The notes beneath the pieces are model-generated. The model searched no databases and was not told the origin of the DNA. It was given only the letters and a program-made list of their open reading frames with translations. Below are positions 24,677 through 33,710 of a stretch of DNA of 51,587 bases, one piece after another. Origin of the DNA: a bacterium (GTDB lineage: Bacteria; UBP14; UBA6098; JAFGQG01); assembly GCA_016935765.1 (NCBI GenBank), contig JAFGQG010000125.1, positions 1 through 51,587 on the forward strand, given 5' to 3'. Made by a program: the position numbers and the translations under genes. Numbering within the stretch: position 1 is the first letter of the stretch; every line of letters starts with the position of its first letter.

Positions 24677-26581
24677 ATGATCGAAATAGCACTAAATGAA
24701 ATCCAGAAATCATACGGAGTGATAAAGGTGCTCCACGGTGTCTCCTTTGACGTCCAGGAGGGAGAGAAGGTGGGACTCATCGGAAGGAACGGTACCGGGA
24801 AGACCACCATCTTCAAGATAATCGCAGGCATGGAGAACTACGATTATGGCTCCCTTTCAATCCGGAAAGGATCGACAGTTGGTTACCTTGAGCAGATACC
24901 CGATTACCCTGATGATTTCAAAGTTATCGATGTGCTGAACCAGGCATTCGAAACCATTTCGAAGCTCCGTGCTGAAATGAAAGAGCTCGAGAAAGTAATG
25001 GCAGAAGCCGATAGTAAAACTTCGAAGAAAATGATGAAGCGCTACGGTGAACTGCAAACGAAATTTGAGATACTTGACGGATACGATATAAAGGTCAAGC
25101 TGGAAAAGGTCTGCACCGGGCTTCAGATAGATGAGGAGATTCAGCAACGAACATTCAACACTCTCAGTGGCGGCGAAAAAACGACCATAATGCTTGCGCG
25201 GATCCTGCTTGAGAACCCGGACATTTTACTTCTTGACGAGCCAACAAACCACCTCGACATCGAATCCGTCGAATGGCTCGAAGTATTCTTGACAGAATAC
25301 AAAGGTACTGTTATAATAATCGCGCATGATAGGTACTTCCTCGATAAAGTCGTCACTAAAATAATCGAACTGGAAGGTGGTGAAACAACCACATTCAACG
25401 GTAACTATTCATTCTATCTTGAGGAAAACGAACGCCGATTAATGGCAGAATTCGAGGCATTCAAGAGTCAGCAAAAAAAGATAAAAGCTATCGAGGACGC
25501 CATCAAGCGCCTGCGGGATTGGGGCAACCGGGTCGATAATCCCAAGATATGGAAGAAGGTCTTCAACATGGAAAAGCGTCTCGAGAGAATGGATAAACTC
25601 GATAAGCCCACCCTTGAACATCAAAAAATCGGATTACAGTTCTCAAGCGGAAGCCGTTCCGGCAAGGATGTATTACGGGTGAAAGAATTAAGGAAGAGTT
25701 TCGACGAAAATTTACTTATCGATAAACTGGATTTAAACGTGGTTTACCAGGAGCGAGTCGCAATTCTCGGCAAAAATGGAACAGGCAAATCGACATTAAT
25801 GAAGCTTTTACTGAAGGAAATAGAACCGGATGCCGGCGAGATAAGGATTGGCGCGAATGTTAGGTTGGGGCACCTGGAACAGGAGGTGACTTTCGAAGAG
25901 CCGGATAAATCCGTTCTCCAGCTATTCCGGGAAAATTTCCCGATGTACGAAGGGCAGGCAAGAAGCAAGCTGGCAGCATTTCTGTTCTTTGGTGAGGATG
26001 TTTTTAAACCGATAAAGACCCTCTCCGGTGGTGAAAAAGTGAGATTAAAACTATGCATTCTCATGCAGCAGGATTTGAACTTACTGCTTCTCGATGAGCC
26101 TACTAACCATCTCGATATAGACTCCCGGGAAGTCTTCGAAGAAGCGTTGAATAAATTCTCCGGTACCGCTTTGTTCATCTCCCACGACAGGTATTTCATT
26201 AATAAGGTAACAGACAGGATAGCAGAATTCAGGGATAGAAAGCTTCACGATTATCCCGGCAACTATGATTTTTACAAGATGAAAAAGCAGATGGAGAAGG
26301 AGAAGCTGGCTCAGAACCTGCCACAAAAACCAGCCCAAAAACAAGCACCTGATATTGAAAAGGAAAAGGAAAAAGACAGGAAAAAGCTGGAAAGGCAGCT
26401 TAGCAATCTTGAGAAGAATATCGATAAATACACTGAGTTAATAAATGAAAAAACCAGGGAGATGGAAGCGTGTGAGAGCGATTACATGAAGCTACATAAA
26501 CTTCACCGCGAGCAGGTAGCATTAAAAGAGAAGCTGGACGAGTTGTACGAGAGGTGGGAGGAGATGCACGAGAAATTGTAA
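24677..26581 (+). CDS. ABC-F family ATPase (Uup/YdiF-like)
   Basis: This soluble protein of 634 residues has two ABC ATPase domains and no membrane helices, typical of ABC-F translation factors that act at the ribosomal E site. The first domain has GRNGTGKTT, LSGGEKTT and LLLDEPTNHLD; the second has GKNGTGKST, LSGGEKVRLKL and LLLDEPTNHLD. Between them is the long charged interdomain linker (about residues 250-330). A C-terminal coiled coil (KLERQLSNLEKNIDKYTELI and following) resembles the Uup DNA-binding tail. ATG 24677 is chosen because the protein then starts directly at the first ABC beta strand (MIEIALNEIQKSYG). A decayed copy of its last segment lies at 28762-28869. Confidence 0.9.
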   Translation: MIEIALNEIQKSYGVIKVLHGVSFDVQEGEKVGLIGRNGTGKTTIFKIIAGMENYDYGSLSIRKGSTVGYLEQIPDYPDDFKVIDVLNQAFETISKLRAEMKELEKVMAEADSKTSKKMMKRYGELQTKFEILDGYDIKVKLEKVCTGLQIDEEIQQRTFNTLSGGEKTTIMLARILLENPDILLLDEPTNHLDIESVEWLEVFLTEYKGTVIIIAHDRYFLDKVVTKIIELEGGETTTFNGNYSFYLEENERRLMAEFEAFKSQQKKIKAIEDAIKRLRDWGNRVDNPKIWKKVFNMEKRLERMDKLDKPTLEHQKIGLQFSSGSRSGKDVLRVKELRKSFDENLLIDKLDLNVVYQERVAILGKNGTGKSTLMKLLLKEIEPDAGEIRIGANVRLGHLEQEVTFEEPDKSVLQLFRENFPMYEGQARSKLAAFLFFGEDVFKPIKTLSGGEKVRLKLCILMQQDLNLLLLDEPTNHLDIDSREVFEEALNKFSGTALFISHDRYFINKVTDRIAEFRDRKLHDYPGNYDFYKMKKQMEKEKLAQNLPQKPAQKQAPDIEKEKEKDRKKLERQLSNLEKNIDKYTELINEKTREMEACESDYMKLHKLHREQVALKEKLDELYERWEEMHEKL

Positions 26582-26659
26582 CCACGGGATTACACAGATT
26601 TCACAGAGAAAAAAATAATTAAAATAATTAGTCTACCAATATCCAATAATCAAACTTTG

Positions 26660-28579
26660 TTATTCAAATCTCGGGCGCTCTAAAATATAAATGTCCATAC
26701 TAGGGTAAGAGGAGGTGGAATCACAATTATAGGAATCAAGCGTATAGTATGGAGTACCCGAGCTATCAAATTCTTGATAAGTGTAGTTCAGGATGTTTGC
26801 GCAAATCCCTCCACCTTCAAGAGTAGCCTGGGCAGTTTGCATAGGATTACCGTATGCATAATATGATGAGAAACCATTATAGACTATTGGAATATTTTCA
26901 GCATTAAACGTAAGATATGAGGTAGATCCATCAGTGTATTCAATATTCCAGATTATGGATATATCGGTAAAAATTCTAGCTACATTATCAACAGTCATTG
27001 CAATTTCAATGTGTTCAAGCGCGCCAGAACTAGGATTGATTGTATCAAGCACCATGTTCATAATATCGCTGATGAAATCTGTATATATGGAGACGCTGGA
27101 TTGAGGTGGTACATCTGTCTGTCCGTATTCTTCATGAGACCCGGCTAGATCAGTCCAGAATTTATTTATGTAGAGTTCCAGGTTGAATGAGTGGAAAATG
27201 TCAGTTTTGACACCATTATAAAATATTTTGCTATTGCTTTCTTTGCCCGATCTTACAACTCTTACAGGAACTTCACCGATAGGTAGATTATCTGACCGTA
27301 TATATACCCTGATGCTTTCATCAGTCCACATTGATATTTCATCTGTTTCTATATCTCCAATCCTAACTGAACAATTTTCGTCAGAATCCCCGAAACCTTT
27401 ACCAATTATATATATATCCGTATTTAAACCTTGTTCTGGAAAGAGGGATGTGATTCTAAAAGGCAACAAGAGTGCAAAGCTATCCACCGCTGTTAGACTC
27501 ATATTCACATTCCTGCTATCGCAGGTTAACCACATGCGAGTATCTGCAGTATTATACCATTCCTGGGCGGTTAAGGGATAAGCTCTACTTGTATCACACA
27601 TATCATCGAAGAAATCCTCTATAGAAACTGCTTCGGTATCTGCCATAACAGCCCAATCCCAGGCAATCACAGCCCCAGCGCCGCAGTTATTAAAAACGTT
27701 CGCAGGCCAATTGCCCAATCCAGCATAACAAAATGCGAGAGAAACAAATGGTAGATCGGACCCAAAATCATTAAACATGGCAAAGTAAGTAGAGTTTATG
27801 CATAAACGGTTAGTATCACTAATATAATAGGACATTATAAGACTATTTTCTATATGCTCCCAGTTTCTGATAAAAAAATCCCTCGTAGGTATCTCGCCTG
27901 TAACAAGATATACTTCTTGAACATTTGCATCAGAAGGCCAGGATATCCCATGAGAAGATATCCTGATTATACCATAATTTCCTCCAGTGAATCCGCATAT
28001 CCGCTCTACACTGCATTCTTGATTTTTATAAAGAGTGAATGTATCATAACCTGCCTCAGTCAGTTTATGGTTACTCATTGAAATAACATAGTCATCATGA
28101 TAGTGAAATTCAGAGTAGCACGGGGAAAGAAAAATAGATTTAGTAGCAATGGGAGCGTTTAGTGTGGTGTTTTCCTTATACCCAGGTGGAGATAAAGGTT
28201 TTGCCATTGAACTTATTTTACCATCTGCTGAAGTTCTCTTTTTTCTGGTTTCCACACCGCCTCTCATGCCATTTGCCCAGGTAATATTCACTCCCGGACC
28301 CGCAACAATAGCTGACTCTATGTCGGGATCGCTTATGAGCATTGATACCAGGCTGTCTATTGCGCTGGAAGTATCCATCTCAGCAAGCAGATTCTCGTAT
28401 TCACCATGGTAATCCTCTTGTTTTGCTAAGTAAGCCTCCACCTGATCCAACTGCTCCTCCGTGGGACCTTCACCGTTGCCATTGCCATTATCGTCTCCAT
28501 CATCCTGAGAGCAACCCACGAAAATTATCAAAAGAATGGATAATAGCAGACAAACCAGAACACCTATTTTTTTTTCCAT
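26660..28579 (-). CDS. Lipoprotein with clan CD peptidase-like core and IPT domain (paralog 1)
   Basis: The 639-residue protein has a lipobox (FVGC, Cys 23) followed by an Asp/Asn/Gly-rich linker and GPTEEQLDQVEAYL. The middle part (about 150-340) shows YDTFTLYKNQECSVERI, then GIIRISSHG with H210, then VSLAFCYAGLGNWP with C284 and GAGAVIAWDW. The order 'strand-His-Gly ... strand-Cys-small residue' is that of caspase-like (clan CD, CHAT, C25) folds, so a secreted cysteine peptidase is an attractive inference. From about 375 an IPT/TIG domain follows (ITSLFPEQGLNTDIYIIGKG to GEVPVRVVRSGKESNS). The C-terminal 160 residues are beta-rich and unknown. GGGAGG precedes ATG 28579. The paralog at 29699 has the same layout. 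Confidence 0.7.
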   Translation of the reverse strand: MEKKIGVLVCLLLSILLIIFVGCSQDDGDDNGNGNGEGPTEEQLDQVEAYLAKQEDYHGEYENLLAEMDTSSAIDSLVSMLISDPDIESAIVAGPGVNITWANGMRGGVETRKKRTSADGKISSMAKPLSPPGYKENTTLNAPIATKSIFLSPCYSEFHYHDDYVISMSNHKLTEAGYDTFTLYKNQECSVERICGFTGGNYGIIRISSHGISWPSDANVQEVYLVTGEIPTRDFFIRNWEHIENSLIMSYYISDTNRLCINSTYFAMFNDFGSDLPFVSLAFCYAGLGNWPANVFNNCGAGAVIAWDWAVMADTEAVSIEDFFDDMCDTSRAYPLTAQEWYNTADTRMWLTCDSRNVNMSLTAVDSFALLLPFRITSLFPEQGLNTDIYIIGKGFGDSDENCSVRIGDIETDEISMWTDESIRVYIRSDNLPIGEVPVRVVRSGKESNSKIFYNGVKTDIFHSFNLELYINKFWTDLAGSHEEYGQTDVPPQSSVSIYTDFISDIMNMVLDTINPSSGALEHIEIAMTVDNVARIFTDISIIWNIEYTDGSTSYLTFNAENIPIVYNGFSSYYAYGNPMQTAQATLEGGGICANILNYTYQEFDSSGTPYYTLDSYNCDSTSSYPSMDIYILERPRFE

Positions 28580-28627
28580 TTAACCTCCCTATGATGTTGT
28601 GGTTAATACGATTTACCTTAAGTAGTG

Positions 28628-28656
28628 AATTTAAATAATAAGCTTAAAATTGTCAA
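28628..28656 (-). promoter_or_regulatory. Promoter of lipoprotein paralog 1
   Basis: On the minus strand TTGACA (28656-28651), a 17-base spacer and TAAATT (28633-28628) lie about 50 bases upstream of the lipoprotein start at 28579. Confidence 0.6.
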
Positions 28657-28761
28657 CCGAATTGTTAATTAGCAAGATATATTTTTATATAAAGTAATGG
28701 ATGCAAGTGCTTATGTAAAAATACATTAAAAGAAAAGTAAAAATGAAAAAAAATCTAAAAG

Positions 28762-28869
28762 AAAACCTGGGAGATGGAGAAGTGTAATAGCGACTATATG
28801 AGAATTTTTAGACTTCACAAAGAGAGTGTTTCTTTAGGGAAGATGCTGCGTGGGGGTATGCAGCAGTGA
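28762..28869 (+). pseudogene. Remnant of an ABC-F gene 3' end
   Basis: Read in one frame from 28762, this stretch gives KTWEMEKCNSDYMRIFRLHK and then ESVSLGKML before a TGA at 28867. The intact ABC-F protein has KTREMEACESDYMKLHKLHR and then EQVALKEKL near its C-terminus. The match extends over about 29 residues with conservative changes, and the DNA is also visibly similar to 26450-26545. The frame is closed upstream by TAA and the final part diverges. It is a decayed tail of a second ABC-F copy, on the same strand as the intact gene. Confidence 0.75.
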
Positions 28870-28897
28870 AACCATTTAATAAATTTACTTTCCGGTT

Positions 28898-29521
28898 TTA
28901 TATGTAGGTTGTCAGGAAATCCACGTGTTCTTTTAATTCTGGTTTTACGTTGTTCTTCAAGGGATCGAGACCAACTATAATGCCTTCCCGACGGGCAAGT
29001 TTTAAAGCCGGCACAAAATCGGCATCTCCCGTTATTATTATTATTACATCCACCAACCTTTTAATTGCCATAAAGGTAATGTCAATCCCCAGCTTCATAT
29101 CAACAGCTTTTTGTTGGATCAAAGGGTAAACATCATTCTCCTTGAGATGGTCAATGGTCATCTTCTTGTTTATGATGTTCTTCAGTTTTCTGTAATTTAA
29201 GCCCCAGTCAAATCCTGACCAGTATGACTTACCAAGTCTAAGCGCGAAATTCGGAGTGACTTTTATTGATTCCAATAGTGCTAATTGCTCCACCGCTGTC
29301 TTTGTTTTCGAAAAATCAACCATCTTACCCGATACCGGATTTTTCGCCTTCTGTTGCAGAGGTTCAGTATCGTAATAGAATATCCGGTAAAGCGAATCTC
29401 CCTCCCTGACATGCTGCATGCAGTAATTCCGTATTTCAGGTCCATTATATTCAAAAGCCTTGAGGTAATACACTCTTTTTTTCATGAACCAGCCATCTAT
29501 CATAAATGCTATTTTACGCAT
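28898..29521 (-). CDS. NYN-domain (PIN-like) protein of the LabA/DUF88 family
   Basis: The 207-residue protein begins with the NYN strand and first acidic residue (KIAFMIDGWF, D9). It contains the later acidic cluster GIDITFMAI, and IIITGDADFVPALKLARREG, the classic LabA/DUF88 metal-binding block. Members of this PIN-like family are expected to be metal-dependent RNases; the true substrates are mostly unknown. The family's usual size is about 160-250 residues. GAGGAGG lies eight bases before ATG 29521. It lies between an ABC-F remnant and the second lipoprotein, both of which seem to derive from a duplication, so this gene may have been inserted or may mark the part lost from the other copy. 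Confidence 0.85.
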   Translation of the reverse strand: MRKIAFMIDGWFMKKRVYYLKAFEYNGPEIRNYCMQHVREGDSLYRIFYYDTEPLQQKAKNPVSGKMVDFSKTKTAVEQLALLESIKVTPNFALRLGKSYWSGFDWGLNYRKLKNIINKKMTIDHLKENDVYPLIQQKAVDMKLGIDITFMAIKRLVDVIIIITGDADFVPALKLARREGIIVGLDPLKNNVKPELKEHVDFLTTYI

Positions 29522-29698
29522 GAGTAACCCTCCTCATTAAATGATAAACCCAGTGGTCAATTCCAGTTGTTCTATGATTGAAATATTGCAAGGGGCTCTT
29601 TATTCTTATTAAATTCAATATTATATTATGAGAATATAGACTGTTCGTCAAGTGTTATTTCTACTTTATATTGAACTTGTTTTCCTGCTGCTTCCTCC

Positions 29699-31588
29699 CT
29701 ATCTCGTGTGGTTTCTCATGTATATATCGAGACTTGTTGAATAATCTGTAGTATCACAGTCATAAGAAGTCAGTGTGTGAGTTGGATTACCAAGGGAATC
29801 AAGCTCCTGGTATGTTAAGCTGGTAATATGTGAGCATGTTTCTATTCCTTCTAATTGCGCTTGTAGAGTTATTAAATCGCTACCATAACCTCCCCCCAAA
29901 TATATTATCGGTATATTTTCAGCAGTAATAGTCAGGGATGATGTAAATCTATTGGGCCACTCAACACTCCGAGTTACAGACAAATTGGTTATCATTCTCG
30001 AAGGGTCATCCACAGAAACAGATATCTCTATATGCTCATTACGGTCCCAGCTGGGATTAAGAGTATCCAATACGATATTCATTGTATTACCTATAAAATT
30101 CCCGGGTATCTCATAGTACTCCGGGACATCAAAATTCCAGTAATCCTCATAAGATCCGGAAGGATTAGTGTAGTTCGTATTGATAAATAGTTCCATCTCG
30201 AAACTATGAAGGTAAGAAACATCGATACCGTTATAGAATGGAACACTGTTACTCTCTTTGCCAGCCACAACTACAGTGACGGGGACTTCTCCGTGTGGGA
30301 GCTCACTTGATCTTATATACACTATGATCGTATCATCCCTCCACCATGAGATATCCACTTCCACATCTCCAAATTTAACAACCGAACTTCCTTGTTCATC
30401 ACCAAACCCTTTACCAGCGACAAGACCGTAGGTATTATATCCTGCCGGGGGGAAAACAGAAGTCAATTTAAATGGAAGTGCCAGTACGAAGCTATCCACC
30501 GCATCAAACACCACATTTATGTAACGAGAATCCTGGGGATCCCATATACGTTTTTCTCCTGTTGCCATCCAATCCTGCCCAGTTAATGGGTTTTCCCGCA
30601 AGGTATCACACATATCCCTCAGGAAATCAACAATAAAAGCACAATCGCTGTTACAATATATCGACCAATCCCACCCCATAACTGCGCCGGCGTTACAGGT
30701 ATTCATGATATCTGTAGGCCAGTGTCCCAATCCACTATAGCAGAATCCCAGTGAAACGAAGGGTTTGTCGTTGCCAAAGTCATTAAAAAATGCGAAGTAA
30801 GCTGACTCCATACAATATCTGTTTGCGCCATTAACATATTGTACTACTAGAAAATAGTTTTCAAGGTATTGCCAGGTATTTTCAATTGATTCCCTGGTGG
30901 CTTCCTCACCTGTTACCAGGTATACTTCCTCAACATTATTTTGATCGGGCCAGGGGATTCCGTGTGAACTTATCCTTACTATCCCATAGCCGCCACCGGT
31001 TAAACTGCGCATTCGTTCAAGGTTACACTCCTCCTCTTTATAAATGGTAAAAGTGTCATAACCCGCGGAAGTCATTGCGGCTTTTGAGTCACGTATTACT
31101 ATCGCATCCCACATGGCGAACTCCGCATTGCAAGGAGCTAAGAAAATTGCCTTGTTACTTTGTGGAGCGTTAAATGAATTAACTGATTTACTAGAAGGGA
31201 TTGATGGGGATTTAAAAAAGCTGCGATCCGAAGTATCAGGTGATTCAAGTTTAAAACCAGTTACTATTCCACCTCGCAATCCTGAAGCCCAGGTGATATT
31301 TACACCCTGCTTAACATTTACCGCTGATACAACGTCGGGGTCATTAGCTAGCAATGAAACCAGACTGTCTAAAGCAACTGCGGTATCCAAATCAGCAAGT
31401 AAAGCTTCATAATCTAAAAAATAAACGGATTGCTTGTCCATATAGCCTTCAGCTTCATCCAACTGCTCCTCCGTGGGACCCTCACCATTACCGTTACCAT
31501 TGTCGTCATCATCTTGAGAACAGCCCACAAAAATAAGTATAACAAATAAAGAAAGAACAATAAGTGTAAAACAAAGTTTATTTCCCAT
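29699..31588 (-). CDS. Lipoprotein with clan CD peptidase-like core and IPT domain (paralog 2)
   Basis: The 629-residue protein is a full-length paralog of the one at 26660-28579. It has lipobox FVGC, linker SQDDDDNGNGNGEGPTEEQLD, core blocks YDTFTIYKEEECNLERM, GIVRISSHG (H209) and VSLGFCYSGLGHWP (C283), then NAGAVMGWDW. The IPT domain follows (LTSVFPPAGYNTYGLVAGKG to GEVPVTVVVAGKESNS), and a beta-rich end closes the protein. The His-Cys spacing of 74 residues is identical in the two paralogs although many surrounding residues differ. This argues for functional constraint on the pair. AGGGAG precedes ATG 31588. Attachment to the outer membrane is likely; a peptidase role is inferred. Confidence 0.7.
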   Translation of the reverse strand: MGNKLCFTLIVLSLFVILIFVGCSQDDDDNGNGNGEGPTEEQLDEAEGYMDKQSVYFLDYEALLADLDTAVALDSLVSLLANDPDVVSAVNVKQGVNITWASGLRGGIVTGFKLESPDTSDRSFFKSPSIPSSKSVNSFNAPQSNKAIFLAPCNAEFAMWDAIVIRDSKAAMTSAGYDTFTIYKEEECNLERMRSLTGGGYGIVRISSHGIPWPDQNNVEEVYLVTGEEATRESIENTWQYLENYFLVVQYVNGANRYCMESAYFAFFNDFGNDKPFVSLGFCYSGLGHWPTDIMNTCNAGAVMGWDWSIYCNSDCAFIVDFLRDMCDTLRENPLTGQDWMATGEKRIWDPQDSRYINVVFDAVDSFVLALPFKLTSVFPPAGYNTYGLVAGKGFGDEQGSSVVKFGDVEVDISWWRDDTIIVYIRSSELPHGEVPVTVVVAGKESNSVPFYNGIDVSYLHSFEMELFINTNYTNPSGSYEDYWNFDVPEYYEIPGNFIGNTMNIVLDTLNPSWDRNEHIEISVSVDDPSRMITNLSVTRSVEWPNRFTSSLTITAENIPIIYLGGGYGSDLITLQAQLEGIETCSHITSLTYQELDSLGNPTHTLTSYDCDTTDYSTSLDIYMRNHTR

Positions 31589-31743
31589 CTTAATCTCCCT
31601 TGAGTAAAGAGTTTAGCCTATTATTTTTTCATGTAAAAATATAAAAAGATTTTTTAGAAGCAACACAATTTATTACCATTTTGTAAAAATATTCTCCGAA
31701 AATTTTAGAATACAGCTGCATTGATCAGATAATAAGTTTTATA

Positions 31744-31771
31744 TTGACATCCTCCCGCATAAAACTATCTT
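31744..31771 (+). promoter_or_regulatory. Promoter of phnD
   Basis: TTGACA (31744-31749), a 16-base spacer and TATCTT (31766-31771) lie 29 bases before the phnD ATG at 31801. No palindromic Pho box was recognised. Confidence 0.5.
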
Positions 31772-31800
31772 CAATTTAAGTTTAACACGATAGATTTATA

Positions 31801-32733
31801 ATGAAAAAACTATATTTCATATTATTCTTGATTGCGTTTACCGTTACCACCCTGGTCCTTACAAATCGAAAAGGAGAGGATAAAGATTATTACGTGATGG
31901 GATTCACACCATCCGAGAACGCGGATGTCGTTCAGACGAATGGTGAAGCCCTCGCTGCACTCCTCAAGGAGAGAATTGGCATTTCTTTCAGGACTTACGT
32001 TGCGCTCGATTACAGCGCGCTCGTTCTCGCAATGAAAGCCAAGAAGGTTGACTTCGCGTTCATGGCGCCAACAGCTTACGTTCAAGCTGAAGAAATGGCA
32101 GGCGCAATCGTCTTGTTGAAATCGGTGAGAAAAGGTAATTCTGAGTATTACAGCGCTCTAATTGTGAGGAAGGATTCACCAATTCGTACCCTTGAGGATA
32201 TGCGGGGCAGAAAACTCGCCTGGGGCTACCCCAATTCCACCGCTGGATACATATTCCCCAAGATGATGCTGCTGAAGCGAGGGATCGACCCTGAGAAATT
32301 CTTCGGGCAGACCGTAACCGCGCGGGGCCACGACGCCATCTGCCTCAGCGTTTACAACGGTCACGTGGACGGAGGCTTCACATTTGCCGACGATACTCTC
32401 AACGAACACGGCGCGTGGAAGGTGTTCCTGAAGGATGGTAAAAGCGATGAGATCAGACCGATTCTTTACACCCCACCTATACCCGGTGATAACTTCGCAA
32501 CCCGCAGGGATTTCATGAAAAAACATCCTGAGCTGGTCGAAAAAGTAAAGAACGCGATACTTGACCTGAAAAACGATGAGAAGGGAAGAGAATTACTCAA
32601 AAACCTTTACCAGATCGATTACATGGTTCCAGCCACATACGAGGATTATCAGCCTATTAGGGACGCATGGAATTTAGTTATCAGCAGGGAACAGAAAGAA
32701 GAAAAAGGCACAGATAGCAACGATAAAGAATGA
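31801..32733 (+). CDS. phnD: Phosphate/phosphonate/phosphite ABC transporter substrate-binding protein (PhnD family)
   Basis: The 310-residue protein is a PhnD/PtxB-type periplasmic binding protein. Family blocks seen are YYVMGFTPSENADVVQTNGEAL, VDFAFMAPTAYVQA, RGRKLAWGYPNSTAGYIFP (the substrate-loop serine region) and VDGGFTFADD. The N-terminus has one hydrophobic segment (YFILFLIAFTVTTLVL) but no lipobox Cys, so it is either cleaved or acts as a membrane anchor. Together with the PhnC- and PhnE-type genes downstream it forms a complete importer. No C-P lyase or phosphonatase gene is near, so the substrate could be phosphate, phosphite or an organophosphonate. Confidence 0.9.
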   Translation: MKKLYFILFLIAFTVTTLVLTNRKGEDKDYYVMGFTPSENADVVQTNGEALAALLKERIGISFRTYVALDYSALVLAMKAKKVDFAFMAPTAYVQAEEMAGAIVLLKSVRKGNSEYYSALIVRKDSPIRTLEDMRGRKLAWGYPNSTAGYIFPKMMLLKRGIDPEKFFGQTVTARGHDAICLSVYNGHVDGGFTFADDTLNEHGAWKVFLKDGKSDEIRPILYTPPIPGDNFATRRDFMKKHPELVEKVKNAILDLKNDEKGRELLKNLYQIDYMVPATYEDYQPIRDAWNLVISREQKEEKGTDSNDKE

Positions 32734-32879
32734 TGACACAGATGAAATACTGACAAAAAACCGGTATAAGTACTACTTTGTAAATGTGTAGATACGTGGA
32801 TATGTATAAGAGTATAAAAAAAAGAAAACTTAGACAATCTATGAAAAATATAAGTTTTGATATTGAACTCGAATTAACT

Positions 32880-32957
32880 TAAACCATTGTAGATGGTGAA
32901 TTCTTGTAGTAGAATAGAGAACATACGAAATAACAATCCTTGTAGAGGATGGATAAA
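32880..32957. repeat. Two-hairpin interspersed repeat, copy 2
   Basis: AAACCATTGTAGATGGTGAAT, the linker containing GAGAACA, and AATCCTTGTAGAGGATGGATAA repeat the arrangement at 2599-2677. The first hairpin differs by compensating changes on both arms (ACCGTTGTTGACGGT versus ACCATTGTAGATGGT), which suggests selection or origin through RNA-like structure. Confidence 0.65.
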
Positions 32958-32975
32958 ATTAAAAACCGATGAATC

Positions 32976-33707
32976 ATGGTCAGGACTGAGAGTTTAACAA
33001 AGATATACGATGATGGTACTGTAGGAATCAAGGATCTCAGCGTTGATGTTACGCCGGGGAAACTTACATCAGTAATCGGTCCGAGCGGCGCTGGAAAATC
33101 CACATTCCTGAGATGCATTAACCGGCTTATCAATCCCACAAGCGGGAAGGTTTTCCTGGGAGATATCGAGATAACCGCGCTGAACCAGAAGGAGCTGGTA
33201 AAAGCAAGGAGACGCATAGGGTTCATCTTCCAGCAATTCAACCTCGTGGAACGATTGACCGTACTGGAAAATGTACTTGCTGGAAGGATCGGGTATCACT
33301 CCCTCGCCAGGACCATGTTCGGGTCATACCCTAAAGAAGAAGTGGAGATGGTGACTGCTATTATCGACGAGGTGGGCTTGCTTGATAAGATCCACACACG
33401 TGTTGACAATCTCTCCGGTGGGCAGCAGCAGCGAGTTGGAATCGCAAGAGCGGTCGCGCAGGAACCGGACGTTATTCTCGCTGATGAACCACTCGCGTCA
33501 CTCGACCCGAAACTCTCCCACCAGATACTCGGTCTGTTAAAACAATTCAATGAAAAATACAAGATAACGGTTCTTTTAAATATACATGACCTGGAATTCG
33601 CGAAAATCTACTCGGACTACGTGTTAGGCTTGAAAAAAGGCGAGAAGGTCTTCTGGGGTCCGCTATCAGAACTATCCAAAGAAAAAGTCGAATTTATTTA
33701 TAAATAA
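32976..33707 (+). CDS. phnC: Phosphonate-type ABC transporter ATP-binding protein
   Basis: This 243-residue ABC ATPase powers the PhnDE importer. It has Walker A GPSGAGKST, the Q-loop FIFQQFNLVERLTVLENVL, signature LSGGQQQRVGIARA, Walker B VILADEPLASLDP and the H-loop NIHDLEF. The FQQFNLVERL and LAGRIGYHS region is typical of PhnC proteins. The start ATG 32976 lies just after the two-hairpin repeat and lacks a good ribosome site. It is separated from phnD by 240 bases of repeat sequence, which suggests that a repeat was inserted into an older operon. Confidence 0.9.
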   Translation: MVRTESLTKIYDDGTVGIKDLSVDVTPGKLTSVIGPSGAGKSTFLRCINRLINPTSGKVFLGDIEITALNQKELVKARRRIGFIFQQFNLVERLTVLENVLAGRIGYHSLARTMFGSYPKEEVEMVTAIIDEVGLLDKIHTRVDNLSGGQQQRVGIARAVAQEPDVILADEPLASLDPKLSHQILGLLKQFNEKYKITVLLNIHDLEFAKIYSDYVLGLKKGEKVFWGPLSELSKEKVEFIYK

Positions 33708-33710
33708 AAA

